Notes: a model not told the origin generated them from the sequence alone. DNA of 64,000 nucleotides from an uncultured Alphaproteobacteria bacterium (GCA_937920085.1 CALETE010000040.1:33047-97046); one strand, 5' to 3'. Positions 17,322-26,374 are shown, counted from the first letter of the stretch. A program made the numbers and translations.

Positions 17322-18611
17322 TTAGATCCGCGCTATGCGTAGAAGTCGAGGCCTATCAAGAACCGACGACAGATTTGCAATGCGCTCTATTGCAGCCATC
17401 AACACAGATTCGGCCACAGCGTGGGTAGTCAATACGATCGGAACGCCGTCAGCGTTTTCGACGGGCTTCTGTAAAAAGCTCTCGATGGACACCCCAGCTT
17501 CCGCCAGGGTCTCGGACACAGCGGCGATCACGCCGGGCTCATCCTTCACCATGAAGCGAAGATAGGCTCTGCCCATGGACTTTGAGGGATCCACTGGGGT
17601 GAACGGCTCTAATTCAGAGGCAGGTTTCTGAAAAACGGGCCTGACCGAGCGGGTCATGACATCGGCAATGTCCGCAGCCACAGCCGCCGCCGTAGGACGC
17701 GCGCCGGCACCAGGGCCCTGCACGAAAATCCGACCAATGCGTTTTCCCTCAATGAAAAGCGCATTCAAGGCCCCACCTGCCTGCGCAATAGGATGGGCCA
17801 TTGGTGCCAATGATGGGTGAACCCGGACGAGGACGCCGTCCTCCGACCGCTCCGCCGACGCCACCAGCTTGACCCGATAGCCAAGATCCTTGGCAAGACG
17901 GATATCCATGAGATCAATCTGATCTATGCCTTCTACCTCGGTCGCCGGGAAATTCGGCGCACACCCAAACGCCAAGGCTGCCAAGAGCGTGATCTTGTGG
18001 GCCGCATCAAAGCCCCCGACATCGGTTGTGGGGTCTGCCTCGGCATAGCCCAGACGTTGGGCATCGGCCAATACGTCGGCAAAGGCCCGTCCGGTCGCCT
18101 CCATTTCTGTGAGGATATAGTTGCAGGTGCCATTCAAAATGCCAGCAACGCTTAGAATATCATCACCGACCATGGCCTCCCGCATGATCTTTACGGCCGG
18201 CACACCGCCCATGACGGCGGCCTCAAACAAGAGCGGAACGCCCTTCGCCTCAGCCAAACGCGCCAGCTCAGCCCCATGGTGGGCCAGCAAAGCCTTGTTT
18301 GCGGTGACGACGGGCTTCCCCGCGTGCAAAGCAGCTTCTACCGCGGCCTTTGCCGGACCCTCCGAGCCGCCAATCAATTCAACGAAGATGTCGTTGTCAG
18401 GGGACCGCGCCAAGGCGACGGGGTCGTCGAACCACGGAATATTGGAGATATCGAAAGGTCTGGGGCGAGCCCGCGTGCGGGCCGAAATACCAGTGACGAT
18501 CGCCTGACCGCCCGTCGGTGAGAAACCGGGCCTTTCCAAAAGGAATTCCAGGAGTCCGCCGCCGACGGTTCCCAGTCCGGCTACGCCAATACGCCAGTCG
18601 GTCTTGCTCAT
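17322..18611 (-). CDS. hom: Homoserine dehydrogenase
   Basis: Reduces aspartate semialdehyde to homoserine for threonine and methionine. It has 429 residues: an NAD(P)-binding Rossmann domain starting with GVAGLGTVGGG, a catalytic domain with VMGGVPAVKIMREAMVGD, GILNGTCNYILTEME, AEADPTTDVGGFDAAHK and the PGAGARPTAAAV motif, then a C-terminal ACT domain (about 350-425, DEPGVIAAVSETLAEAGVSI) for feedback control, probably by threonine. Its ATG overlaps the alaC stop as ATGA. No homoserine kinase or threonine synthase is adjacent. Confidence 0.95.
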   Translation of the reverse strand: MSKTDWRIGVAGLGTVGGGLLEFLLERPGFSPTGGQAIVTGISARTRARPRPFDISNIPWFDDPVALARSPDNDIFVELIGGSEGPAKAAVEAALHAGKPVVTANKALLAHHGAELARLAEAKGVPLLFEAAVMGGVPAVKIMREAMVGDDILSVAGILNGTCNYILTEMEATGRAFADVLADAQRLGYAEADPTTDVGGFDAAHKITLLAALAFGCAPNFPATEVEGIDQIDLMDIRLAKDLGYRVKLVASAERSEDGVLVRVHPSLAPMAHPIAQAGGALNALFIEGKRIGRIFVQGPGAGARPTAAAVAADIADVMTRSVRPVFQKPASELEPFTPVDPSKSMGRAYLRFMVKDEPGVIAAVSETLAEAGVSIESFLQKPVENADGVPIVLTTHAVAESVLMAAIERIANLSSVLDRPRLLRIARI

Positions 18612-19828
18612 TTTTTTGCCAAGGTGTTGTGCGCGCGGCCGAGAATCTCGTCGGCATTACTCAAGAATTTTTTGACGTTACGGGCAGCCTGGCGAATCCG
18701 ATGTTCGTTTTCCACGAGGCCAACCCGCACAAAGCCTTCGCCATACTCGCCAAAGCCGACGCCCGGCGCGACAGCCACACCAGCCTCTTCAATGAGCAGC
18801 TTTGAGAACAACATGGCTCCAGCTTCCCGATAGGGCTCAGGAACCGGTGCCCAGGCGAACATGGAGGCCGGTGGCGACGGAATATCCCACCCCGCCCGCT
18901 TCATGGTGGTGATCAGCGTATCCCGGCGTTTTTTGTAAATACCGCGAATTTCTTCGACGCAGTCTTGAGGCCCGTTCAAGGCTGTGGCGGCGGCCACCTG
19001 AATGGGCATGTAGGCCCCGTAGTCGAGATAGGATTTCACCCGAGCCAACGCCGAGCAGATCCGCTCATTTCCAACCACCATGCCGACCCGCCAACCGGCC
19101 ATGGCATAGGTCTTGGACAGGGAATTCACCTCAACCGCGATGTCCTTAGCGCCGTCAACTTCCAGAATGGAGGGGGGCGGATTGTCGTCGAAGTAGATTT
19201 CGGAATAGGCGATATCGGAAATCACCAGGAGGCCATGCTTCTTGGCAAGGGCCACCGCGTCCTTGTAAAAATCCAGGTCAACACACTGGGCCGTGGGATT
19301 GGAAGGATAGGACAGAATTAGGACGCTCGGCGCCGGGCTCGACTGGCGCATGGCGGCGCTGACACCGGAGAGATAGGCCTCTGGCGAAGGCGCAGGGAGA
19401 TGACGGATCACGCCACCGGCCATGATGAACCCATAGGCATGGATCGGATAGGCCGGGTTCGGGCAGAGGATAACATCCCCAGGGGCCGTCAAGGCTTGGG
19501 CAAGATTAGCAAAGCCTTCCTTGGAGCCCAGGGTCGCAATGACCTCGGTGTCAGGATTGAGCTTCACGCCAAACCGGCGATCATAATAACCCGCCATAGC
19601 GCGGCGTAGACCGATAATGCCTTTAGAGGCGGAATAGCGACCGGCCTTAGGATCTCGGGCTGTTTCGATCAGCTTGGCGACGATGTGCTTGGGGGTCGGC
19701 ATATCGGGATTACCCATGCCGAAATCGATAATGTCCGTGCCCTGGGCGCGCAGCCGGGCCTTAATGCGATTGACCTCTTCCAGGACATAGGGCGGGAGGC
19801 GTTTGATACGGTGAAATTCAGGAGTCAT
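18608..19828 (-). CDS. alaC: Alanine-type PLP aminotransferase (AlaC-like)
   Basis: A class I/II aminotransferase of 406 residues, likely the glutamate-pyruvate type often annotated AlaC or LL-diaminopimelate aminotransferase-like. Visible motifs are FGMGNPDMPTPKHIV, YSASKGIIGLRRAMAGYY, NPAYPIHAYGFIMAGG, LSYPSNPTAQCVDLDFY, VISDIAYSEIYFDD and the PLP lysine in VNSLSKTYAMAGWRVGMVVG. Position immediately upstream of and coupled to hom is a conserved alphaproteobacterial arrangement. Substrate assignment rests on similarity and neighbourhood, not on diagnostic residues. Confidence 0.87.
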   Translation of the reverse strand: MTPEFHRIKRLPPYVLEEVNRIKARLRAQGTDIIDFGMGNPDMPTPKHIVAKLIETARDPKAGRYSASKGIIGLRRAMAGYYDRRFGVKLNPDTEVIATLGSKEGFANLAQALTAPGDVILCPNPAYPIHAYGFIMAGGVIRHLPAPSPEAYLSGVSAAMRQSSPAPSVLILSYPSNPTAQCVDLDFYKDAVALAKKHGLLVISDIAYSEIYFDDNPPPSILEVDGAKDIAVEVNSLSKTYAMAGWRVGMVVGNERICSALARVKSYLDYGAYMPIQVAAATALNGPQDCVEEIRGIYKKRRDTLITTMKRAGWDIPSPPASMFAWAPVPEPYREAGAMLFSKLLIEEAGVAVAPGVGFGEYGEGFVRVGLVENEHRIRQAARNVKKFLSNADEILGRAHNTLAKK

Positions 19829-19942
19829 TTTTTAAGCTCAGGCCACGGGCTCCGCGGCGATTGGGAGCTGAAGTCATGCTTGCCATAGCCGCGGTTCCGG
19901 CTAACGCCAAGCGGGTTGAATGGTTTTAGCCCCCGCAAGCCC

Positions 19943-20383
19943 CTATCTTTTGGGCGGCGAGGGCGGCGTAGCTCGCCGCCGAAGTTCACGGGCGTAGGCT
20001 TCTGTCGCTGCTGTGGTTGAGGCGGCGGTGTTGAGGGCTGGCCCAGCATCACTCAGGGCCTTGGCGACGAACGACTCGGTGCCAGATAGCGTCCAGGTAT
20101 TTTGAGCGGTGGCCTGCTCAAGCCTCTGCCGATCTTCCTCAGTGGCTCGTGCAGCCTGGCCCCAGGCCTTAGCAGGCCGAAGGCCTGTCGGTGCAGCGGG
20201 AATGTCGGCAAATGTGGGATAGCTGTGCTCAGCTCGGCTGATCGCCGCAACCTCTGCGGCCATGGATTTTCCGGTCGAAGCCGACTGCACAGATGTGCAC
20301 GCGCTCAGCAGCAAACAGGAGGCAATCCAGGATGCCCGCCTTTTTTCGACCCGTGTCGCGAAAATTCTATTGGACGCGTTCAT
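19943..20383 (-). CDS. Putative lipoprotein of unknown function
   Basis: A 146-residue protein with an N-terminal hydrophobic stretch and lipobox-like LLLSAC (cysteine near residue 29), so probably an exported lipoprotein. The mature part has a conserved-looking YPTFADIPAAPTGLRPAKAWG segment, then an Ala-, Glu- and Gln-rich helical region and a basic, Pro-rich tail (RRRATPPSPPKR). I do not recognise a named domain. It diverges from phaC, with an 81-bp shared upstream region. Confidence 0.65.
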   Translation of the reverse strand: MNASNRIFATRVEKRRASWIASCLLLSACTSVQSASTGKSMAAEVAAISRAEHSYPTFADIPAAPTGLRPAKAWGQAARATEEDRQRLEQATAQNTWTLSGTESFVAKALSDAGPALNTAASTTAATEAYARELRRRATPPSPPKR

Positions 20384-20464
20384 ATCAAGACACGTCTTAT
20401 GCCATGATCGCTTTCGAAGAAAGAGCGCGGACCTCGAGCGCGCTGCAAACCAAGGACAATCACC

Positions 20465-22441
20465 ATGTCTGCGCGTGACGGTAAATCAGCGAAGCCAGGC
20501 TCCACAGCGAAAAAGTCCGTTAAGGCAAAGCCTAAATCCGCTCAGGCACGAACGGCCAAGCCACGCGCTCCAAAACCTGTCGCGATTGAAGTACCAGATC
20601 CTATGCCGTCTACCGGGGCGGGGCCAAAGCCAGGCGCAGCGAACGCCTTTGACCCCCAGCGTCTTTCAGCAGAGCAGATGGAGATAGTCGAAAAGCTATC
20701 AGCAAACTTGGCAAGAGCAGCCGTCACTGCCCAGGGCGTATTTGCTGAAGCAGCCCTGAGGCAAGCTGAGCGCCCAGCCGCCCTGTCCGCAGACCCCTTC
20801 CACGTCAGCGCCGCACTAACCGACGTCATGGGACGCCTGTCGGCTCAGCCGGAGCGGCTGGTGAGAGCGCAAGCCGATCTCTTTCAGAAGTATATGGAGC
20901 TATGGCAGTCCGCCGCCCGCAGAGCGTCGGGCGAAACCGTTCCCCCGGTGGTGGAACCGGCCAAGGGCGACAAGCGCTTCCTGGACCCCGATTGGAACGA
21001 AAATCCCGTCTTTGACGTCATCAAGCAATCCTACCTGGTCACTTCCAACTGGCTCAATGCCCTTGTCTCTGGGGTGGACGATGTTGAGCCCATGACGAAG
21101 CGCCGCGTCGAGTTCTTCATGAAGATGCTGACCGACGCCTTCTCCCCTTCGAACTTCCTCGTTTCCAATCCAGCCGCCCTTCGCGAAGCCATGGCAAGCC
21201 GGGGCGAAAGCCTTGTCAAAGGCATGGAAAACTTCGCAGAGGATTTTTCCAGAGGCGGTGGTCAACTGGCGATCAGCCAGACCGACTATGACATGTTCAA
21301 AATTGGGGAAAATGTTGCCACGGCACCAGGAAAAGTCGTTTTCCAAAATGAAATCATCCAGTTGCTGCAGTTTTCGCCATCGACACCGCAGGTCTATGAA
21401 ATCCCGCTGGTGATTTTCCCGCCATGGATCAACAAGTTCTACATTCTGGATTTAAGGCCTGAGAACTCCATGATCCGCTGGCTTACGGATCAGGGCATCA
21501 CGGTGTTCGTCGCATCGTGGGTTAATCCTGACAAAGCCCTCGCCGCCAAAACCTTCGAAGATTATATGCGGGAGGGCATTTACGAGGGCACGGCAGCAGC
21601 CATGAAGCAGGCTGGGGTAGATCGTGTGAATACGGTTGGTTACTGCATTGGCGGGACCCTGCTCTCCTCCACCCTCGCCCACATGGCAGCCAAGGGTGAT
21701 GATCGCATTCAATCGGCAACCTTCTTTGCCGCCCAGCAGGATTTTTCCGAAGCCGGTGATCTCCTGCTGTTCACCAATGAAGACTGGCTAAAAGACCTTG
21801 AGAAAATGATGGACGCCGAAGGTGGCGTGCTGCGCGGCCAGTCCATGGCCGATACCTTCAATATGCTGAGGTCCAACGATCTGATTTGGTCGTTCTTCGT
21901 CAATAACTACTTGATGGGTAAGGAGCCCAAACCCTTCGACCTGCTGTTCTGGAATTCTGACCAGACCCGCATGCCTAAGGCGCTGCATCTGTTCTATCTA
22001 CGCAAGTTTTATGGGGAAAACGCCCTCGCAAAGGGCGAGCTGATGATGGATGGGGTTAAGCTTGACCTCTCCACGGTAAAGACACCTGTCTATGTTCAAT
22101 CCTCCAAGGAGGATCACATCGCCCCGGCGCGCTCCGTCTATCGCGGTGCCAAGCTGTTTGGCGGACCTGTGACCTTTACCCTAGCAGGATCAGGCCATAT
22201 CGCCGGCGTCATCAATGCGCCCGTCGCAAAGAAGTATCAGCACTGGACCAATGCGAGCCTGCCTGACAGCGTCGAAGCCTGGATGGCCGATGCCGTGGAA
22301 ACTCCTGGATCCTGGTGGCCACACTGGGCGGCCTGGCTACAGGAGAGATCAGGTCAGATGGTCGCCGCAAGAGACCCGGCAATGGGGCCCCTAAAGCCTC
22401 TGGAAGATGCGCCAGGGTCCTATGTGAAGGTTACGTCTTAG
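20465..22441 (+). CDS. phaC: Class I poly(3-hydroxyalkanoate) synthase
   Basis: Polymerises (R)-3-hydroxyacyl-CoA into PHA at granule surfaces. It has 658 residues, somewhat longer than typical class I PhaC because of a Lys/Ala/Pro-rich N-terminal extension (about 1-60). The PhaC N-terminal domain follows, with DPDWNENPVFDVIKQSYL. The alpha/beta hydrolase has the lipase-like box GYC394IGGT; the expected triad partners are D550 (SSKEDHIAP) and H578 (GSGHIAGVIN). No phasin, PhaA, PhaB or PhaR gene is nearby. The stop overlaps the convergent lipoprotein gene by 11 bp. Confidence 0.95.
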   Translation: MSARDGKSAKPGSTAKKSVKAKPKSAQARTAKPRAPKPVAIEVPDPMPSTGAGPKPGAANAFDPQRLSAEQMEIVEKLSANLARAAVTAQGVFAEAALRQAERPAALSADPFHVSAALTDVMGRLSAQPERLVRAQADLFQKYMELWQSAARRASGETVPPVVEPAKGDKRFLDPDWNENPVFDVIKQSYLVTSNWLNALVSGVDDVEPMTKRRVEFFMKMLTDAFSPSNFLVSNPAALREAMASRGESLVKGMENFAEDFSRGGGQLAISQTDYDMFKIGENVATAPGKVVFQNEIIQLLQFSPSTPQVYEIPLVIFPPWINKFYILDLRPENSMIRWLTDQGITVFVASWVNPDKALAAKTFEDYMREGIYEGTAAAMKQAGVDRVNTVGYCIGGTLLSSTLAHMAAKGDDRIQSATFFAAQQDFSEAGDLLLFTNEDWLKDLEKMMDAEGGVLRGQSMADTFNMLRSNDLIWSFFVNNYLMGKEPKPFDLLFWNSDQTRMPKALHLFYLRKFYGENALAKGELMMDGVKLDLSTVKTPVYVQSSKEDHIAPARSVYRGAKLFGGPVTFTLAGSGHIAGVINAPVAKKYQHWTNASLPDSVEAWMADAVETPGSWWPHWAAWLQERSGQMVAARDPAMGPLKPLEDAPGSYVKVTS

Positions 22442-23300
22442 ACCTAAAGACCAGCAGCCGGATAAAGACCACTATGGCACCGATGGGGGCGGTCGTGTGC
22501 ACCATCCAGGGCGAGAGCGGGGATGGTCCACGCTCAAAGCCAAACCCGAAGAGGGTGAGTTGATCGGCAATCCACCGGATCGAGCCTAACCGCCAATCCA
22601 TCCATGCTGCGCCGACCCCCACAAAGGCTCCCAGCATCCAGAGCAATCTCCAGGGTAAACGCCGAGCCCACAGGGCCTGAAGCATGGCGGCGATCATGAA
22701 GATTGGCGTGGCGACGGTCGCGGCAAAAAAGGCCCATTGGCCGAGTGACTTCTTGGGCCCGAAAAAGTGTGTTTCCGCATCGTCCTGAGCCGTCACTTCG
22801 ATCGCCGTAATCGATAACAGCTTGAAGACCTTGCCGACCTTGTAAGGCCTAACATTCGGTTCGGATTTCGGGGGCTCAAGACGTTCGATACGGTCCACAG
22901 GGGTGGGACGCCCTCGGATAGGATCATAGACGCGACGCCAGCCATTTTGTTCGACCTGGAGATCTATGACCAAGCGCTTTGCGGGAAAGGTATAGAGGTA
23001 GCTGAGGTTAGACCTGTCCCAATGCCCCTTCACGACCGTCTTGTCTGACGAAATAAGTTTGATGGACCAGGGCGGATCAACGGGAAATACAGCCCTAGCC
23101 TCTTCAATCCTCTGGGCGTGAGCTGGGTCTGCGAAGAATGCCGGCGCAAGACTGCGATCAATCGCGGGCCAGTCGGCGCGCTGAATTGCGTCAATGGTCG
23201 TACGACCCATGCGATCGGCGTCCAGGTCGGCTGCCGGCAGCGCACAAGCGCTCAGAAACAGCAGAAGGCCCGCAAACCCTAACCACCTTGTCCGCCGCAC
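22431..23300 (-). CDS. Lipobox-bearing protein with C-terminal membrane helices, unknown function
   Basis: I place the start at GTG 23300, which has a good AAAGGG ribosome-binding site; the frame continues upstream without support. The 289-residue product starts with a signal and lipobox (LLLFLSACALP). It then has a soluble region (about 25-180) with DADRMGRTTIDAIQRADWPAI and WSIKLISSDKTVVKGHWDRSN, and three or four hydrophobic segments near the C-terminus (WAFFAATVATPIFMIAAMLQ, LLWMLGAFVGVGAAW, APIGAIVVFIRLL). A lipidated N-terminus plus several C-terminal helices is an unusual layout. I recognise no domain family. Confidence 0.65.
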   Translation of the reverse strand: MRRTRWLGFAGLLLFLSACALPAADLDADRMGRTTIDAIQRADWPAIDRSLAPAFFADPAHAQRIEEARAVFPVDPPWSIKLISSDKTVVKGHWDRSNLSYLYTFPAKRLVIDLQVEQNGWRRVYDPIRGRPTPVDRIERLEPPKSEPNVRPYKVGKVFKLLSITAIEVTAQDDAETHFFGPKKSLGQWAFFAATVATPIFMIAAMLQALWARRLPWRLLWMLGAFVGVGAAWMDWRLGSIRWIADQLTLFGFGFERGPSPLSPWMVHTTAPIGAIVVFIRLLVFRSKT

Positions 23301-23358
23301 TTTTAACCCTTTCTGGCACTCGCCGGCGGAACCTAGTGACGGCGCGCCCTCAGAGCAA

Positions 23359-23856
23359 TCAGGCGGGAACAAACTTCAGGGCGACGCCATTGCTGCAATA
23401 GCGCAAACCGGTCGGACGCGGGCCATCATTAAACAGGTGGCCATGATGCCCAAGGCAGCGGGCACAGTGATATTCCGTCCTCGGGATCCCGATGGCAAAA
23501 TCGGTCTTTGTCCCCAGCGCGCCCTTGATAGCCATAAAGAAACTCGGCCAGCCCGTGCCGCTGTCATACTTTGCGTCGGACTTAAACAGGGGCAGATCGC
23601 AGCCAAGGCAAACAAAAGTTCCTTTGCGATGCTCATTCAAAAGCGGGCTTGTGCCCGGGCGCTCTGTATTTTCGTGGCGCAGGACGCCATAGGCTGCGGC
23701 GGGCAATCGCTTCTGCCACTCCGCATCGGAAAGTTTACGCCATGGAGAGGCCGCAAGGGCATCGGCGGCCAGGGCAGTTAGAGGCGATAAGGTTGCGCCA
23801 AAAACAGCGGAACTGATCAAGAAGCCTCGGCGGCTCAAGGGGGCATTAATTTTCAT
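23359..23856 (-). CDS. msrB: Peptide-methionine (R)-S-oxide reductase with Tat signal
   Basis: Reduces methionine-R-sulfoxide in proteins. From ATG 23856 it has 165 residues. The N-terminus contains a twin-arginine signal (APLSRRGFLISSAVFGA) followed by a hydrophobic stretch and Ala-rich cleavage region, so the enzyme should be folded in the cytosol and exported. The MsrB domain has the zinc pair CLGC and the CARCLGHHGHLFNDGP segment, and the catalytic cysteine in LRYCSNGVALKF. GTGWPSF is the substrate-pocket motif. It probably repairs oxidised envelope proteins. Confidence 0.92.
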   Translation of the reverse strand: MKINAPLSRRGFLISSAVFGATLSPLTALAADALAASPWRKLSDAEWQKRLPAAAYGVLRHENTERPGTSPLLNEHRKGTFVCLGCDLPLFKSDAKYDSGTGWPSFFMAIKGALGTKTDFAIGIPRTEYHCARCLGHHGHLFNDGPRPTGLRYCSNGVALKFVPA

Positions 23857-23895
23857 AGCCCTAACTTCGCCCAATGCGATGCCAGGTTACAAGGC

Positions 23896-24348
23896 TTAAG
23901 CCTCTATTTTGGCAGCCCGTCGAAAATATCGCACATCAGGTGTCTTCTCTTCATTGCCCTGACCATCGGTGAAGGCTTCGGCACGGAAGCCATATTGCTC
24001 GTAAAAGGCTCTGGCACGGGTGTTTTGTTGAAAGGTCCAGAGGCGTCTCTCCCCGCCATCCTTCAGGGCCTGTGCCAGCAGGGCTGAGCCTAGGCCTTTT
24101 CCCTGATGGTCTGGATCTATGTAGAGGTGATCGATCCAGCCCTTATGAAAGCCGATATAGCCCACGACCTCGCCCCCGATCTCCGCAACCCAAACCACGT
24201 TTGAAGGCAAGAACTTGTTCTGCATGAACCAGAGGTCCTCCTCCGGCGTATGCAACTCCGGCAGAAAGCTCAGGGATATCCGCATAGCTCGCCTATGAAC
24301 CCTGGCCAGGGCTGCCGCGTCTCCTAAGCTGGCTAGCCGCAGGCTCAA
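23896..24348 (-). CDS. GNAT-family N-acetyltransferase
   Basis: A 150-residue GNAT acetyltransferase. The acetyl-CoA pyrophosphate loop is visible as DPDHQGKGLGSALLAQAL, preceded by VWVAEIGGEVVGYIGF and followed by NTRARAFYEQYGFRAEAFTDG. The start is TTG 24348, overlapping the argC stop as TTGA; a later ATG would remove the first strand and helix of the fold. Coupling to argC may be only positional. Its acceptor is unknown. Confidence 0.85.
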   Translation of the reverse strand: MSLRLASLGDAAALARVHRRAMRISLSFLPELHTPEEDLWFMQNKFLPSNVVWVAEIGGEVVGYIGFHKGWIDHLYIDPDHQGKGLGSALLAQALKDGGERRLWTFQQNTRARAFYEQYGFRAEAFTDGQGNEEKTPDVRYFRRAAKIEA

Positions 24349-25322
24349 AGGCCCTCGGTCTCGGCCAGCCCCAGCATAAGGTTCAGGTTCTGCACCGCCG
24401 CGCCCGAAGCGCCCTTACCCAGATTGTCGAGCACCGCGACGAGACGAACCTGTTGACGCTCAACATTGCCAAAGACGTAGAGCTTCATCTGATTTGTGTT
24501 CCGCAGGGCCTCAGGATCAAGTTCGGGCACATAGCCCCCGGCTCCCGCCCTAGCCTGCTGAAGGCGCTCGCATTCCGAGGCGCTTGCAACCGAAATAAAG
24601 GCTTCGCGGTCATAGGCCTTGGCAAGATGATCGCGCAGGTCACCCGGCTTGGGTTTGTCATTGAGCGCCCAAAGGTGGAGCGGGACCTCAACAATCATGC
24701 CCTGGGCAAAGCGCCCGACAGATGGGGCGAAGACGGGCGGATGAGATATTCCAGAATAGCTCTGCATTTCTGCCAGATGCTTGTGAACCAGGGTCAGACC
24801 ATAGGGCCTAAAGGCGTCCTGTGTCCCAGATGTGGGCGATGTTTCGAACTCCTCAATCAGTCCCTTGCCACCCCCGGAATATCCAGAAATCGCGTTCAGG
24901 GTGACGGGATAATCCTCAGGGATGAAACCCGCCGTCACCAAGGGCCGCATCAAGGCGATGAATCCCGTGGGATAGCAGCCGGGGTTACTGACCCGGCTTG
25001 AGGACCGAATGGCCGCGCGCTGGTCGGCATCCATTTCGGGAAAGCCATAGGTCCAGCCAGACGCAACACGATAGGCTGTTGAGGCGTCAATGACCTTGAC
25101 CTTGCTCGAGGTGATCAGGCTGACGGCCTCCTTGGACGCGGCATCGGGCAGGCAGAGCACGACAGCGTCGGCCGTATTCAGCAATTCGGCCCGAGCTTCT
25201 GGGTCCTTGCGTTTGTTAGGATCGATGGAGAGAATCTGTAGATCGGACCGCCCAGCCAGGCGTTCCCGGATCTGTAGGCCCGTCGTACCCGCCTCGCCGT
25301 CAATGAATACCGTAGGGGTCAT
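24345..25322 (-). CDS. argC: N-acetyl-gamma-glutamyl-phosphate reductase (short, type 2)
   Basis: Third step of arginine synthesis: NADPH reduction of N-acetylglutamyl phosphate. From ATG 25322 it has 325 residues, with a GAGGACGAG ribosome-binding site. The Rossmann start is FIDGEAGTTGLQIRERL, and the catalytic C116 is in SNPGCYPTGF. The short form with the EAGTTG motif is the AGPR type 2 family. It begins only about 20 bp beyond the T-tract of the rpsI terminator, so expression depends on readthrough or on a promoter inside the terminator. Confidence 0.95.
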   Translation of the reverse strand: MTPTVFIDGEAGTTGLQIRERLAGRSDLQILSIDPNKRKDPEARAELLNTADAVVLCLPDAASKEAVSLITSSKVKVIDASTAYRVASGWTYGFPEMDADQRAAIRSSSRVSNPGCYPTGFIALMRPLVTAGFIPEDYPVTLNAISGYSGGGKGLIEEFETSPTSGTQDAFRPYGLTLVHKHLAEMQSYSGISHPPVFAPSVGRFAQGMIVEVPLHLWALNDKPKPGDLRDHLAKAYDREAFISVASASECERLQQARAGAGGYVPELDPEALRNTNQMKLYVFGNVERQQVRLVAVLDNLGKGASGAAVQNLNLMLGLAETEGL

Positions 25323-25342
25323 GATCTCGTCCTCACTATCGA

Positions 25343-25382
25343 CCACCAAAGAAAAAGGGCGCCTCGGTTTCCCGAAGCGCCC
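25343..25382 (-). terminator. Rho-independent terminator of rplM-rpsI
   Basis: On the reverse strand an 11-bp stem (GGGCGCTTCGG / CCGAGGCGCCC, one T-G wobble) closes a GAAA tetraloop and is followed by TTTTTCTTT. It lies 28 bp after the rpsI stop. This is one of the clearest terminators in the window. Confidence 0.9.
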
Positions 25383-25409
25383 TTGTCCTGCACGAAATCT
25401 CGCGCGGCT

Positions 25410-25895
25410 TTAGCGCTTCGAGAACTGGAAGCTGCGGCGGGCCTTAGCCTTGCCGTACTTCTTACGCTCAACAACCCGGCTGTCGCGGGTCAGGAAGCCA
25501 TGGGGCTTCAGAACCGGGCGCAATTCAGGTTCGAAATAGGTCAAGGCCTTGGACAAACCGTGGCGGATGGCGCCAGCTTGCCCCGACAGGCCAGAGCCCT
25601 GGACAGATACGACAACATCGAATTGGCCGAGGCGGTCGGTCACCTCAAGGGGCTGGGCAATCATCATGCGCAGAACTGGACGGGCGAAATACACCGTCTG
25701 GTCGCGGCCATTGACTGTGATTTGGCCCTTACCCGGCTTGATCCACACCTTGGCAATCGCGTTCTTACGCTTGCCGGTGGCATAGGAACGACCCTGAGCA
25801 TCGACCTTACGGACGTGGACGACGGCGTCGGGTTGCGGGTTGGACGATATGCTCTGCAGAGCGTCGAAACCAGTGGGAGCGGGAGCGTCGGTCAT
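25410..25895 (-). CDS. rpsI: 30S ribosomal protein S9
   Basis: A 161-residue S9 with an alphaproteobacterial N-terminal extension (about 1-30) before the conserved core: YATGKRKNAIAKVWIKPG, ITVNGRDQTVYF, VSVQGSGLSGQAGAIRHG, and the C-terminal tail ending KKYGKAKARRSFQFSKR, which reaches the P-site tRNA in known ribosomes. It follows rplM by 5 bp; the pair is co-transcribed in nearly all bacteria. Confidence 0.97.
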   Translation of the reverse strand: MTDAPAPTGFDALQSISSNPQPDAVVHVRKVDAQGRSYATGKRKNAIAKVWIKPGKGQITVNGRDQTVYFARPVLRMMIAQPLEVTDRLGQFDVVVSVQGSGLSGQAGAIRHGLSKALTYFEPELRPVLKPHGFLTRDSRVVERKKYGKAKARRSFQFSKR

Positions 25896-25900
25896 CTGTC

Positions 25901-26374
25901 TTACTTGCTCCGGACGTTCTTCGTGTTCATGGACGCGAAGGCGATGGTCTCAGGGTTCTGTGCTTCGTGAGGATGCTCAGACGTGCTGTAGATGCGCAGG
26001 TGTGTCATTTGCTTGCGCGCCAAGGGACTTTCCTTAGGCAGCATGCGTTCAACAGCCTTTTCAAGGATGCGCTCTGGGAACTTACCGCCGAGGATCTTAT
26101 CGGCCGTGCGTTCCTTGATGCCGCCCGGATGACCGGTGTGCCAGTAGTAGATCTTGTCGGTCAGCTTCTTGCCGGTGAACTTCACCTTGTCAGCGTTGAG
26201 GACCACAACGAAATCCCCGCAGTCAACATTGGGGGTGTAGTCAGGCCGATGCTTGCCGCGAAGACGCATGGCAATGAAAGACGCAAGGCGGCCGACCACG
26301 GCGTTCTCAGCGTCGATCACAATCCACTTCTTCTCGACGTCGGCGGGCTTCAGAGAAGCCGTCGTCTTCATCAT
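25901..26374 (-). CDS. rplM: 50S ribosomal protein L13
   Basis: A 157-residue L13 with WIVIDAENAVVGRLASFIAMRL, DCGDFVVVLNADKVKFTGKK, YYWHTGHPGGIKERTADKIL and the ERMLPKESPLARKQMTHLRIY motif. Two adjacent ATGs (26374 and 26371) are possible starts. It is the first gene of the rplM-rpsI operon. Confidence 0.97.
   Translation of the reverse strand: MMKTTASLKPADVEKKWIVIDAENAVVGRLASFIAMRLRGKHRPDYTPNVDCGDFVVVLNADKVKFTGKKLTDKIYYWHTGHPGGIKERTADKILGGKFPERILEKAVERMLPKESPLARKQMTHLRIYSTSEHPHEAQNPETIAFASMNTKNVRSK

Noticed and set aside
24453..25001. + strand frame of 182 codons
   Set aside because: Antisense to argC with no family features.
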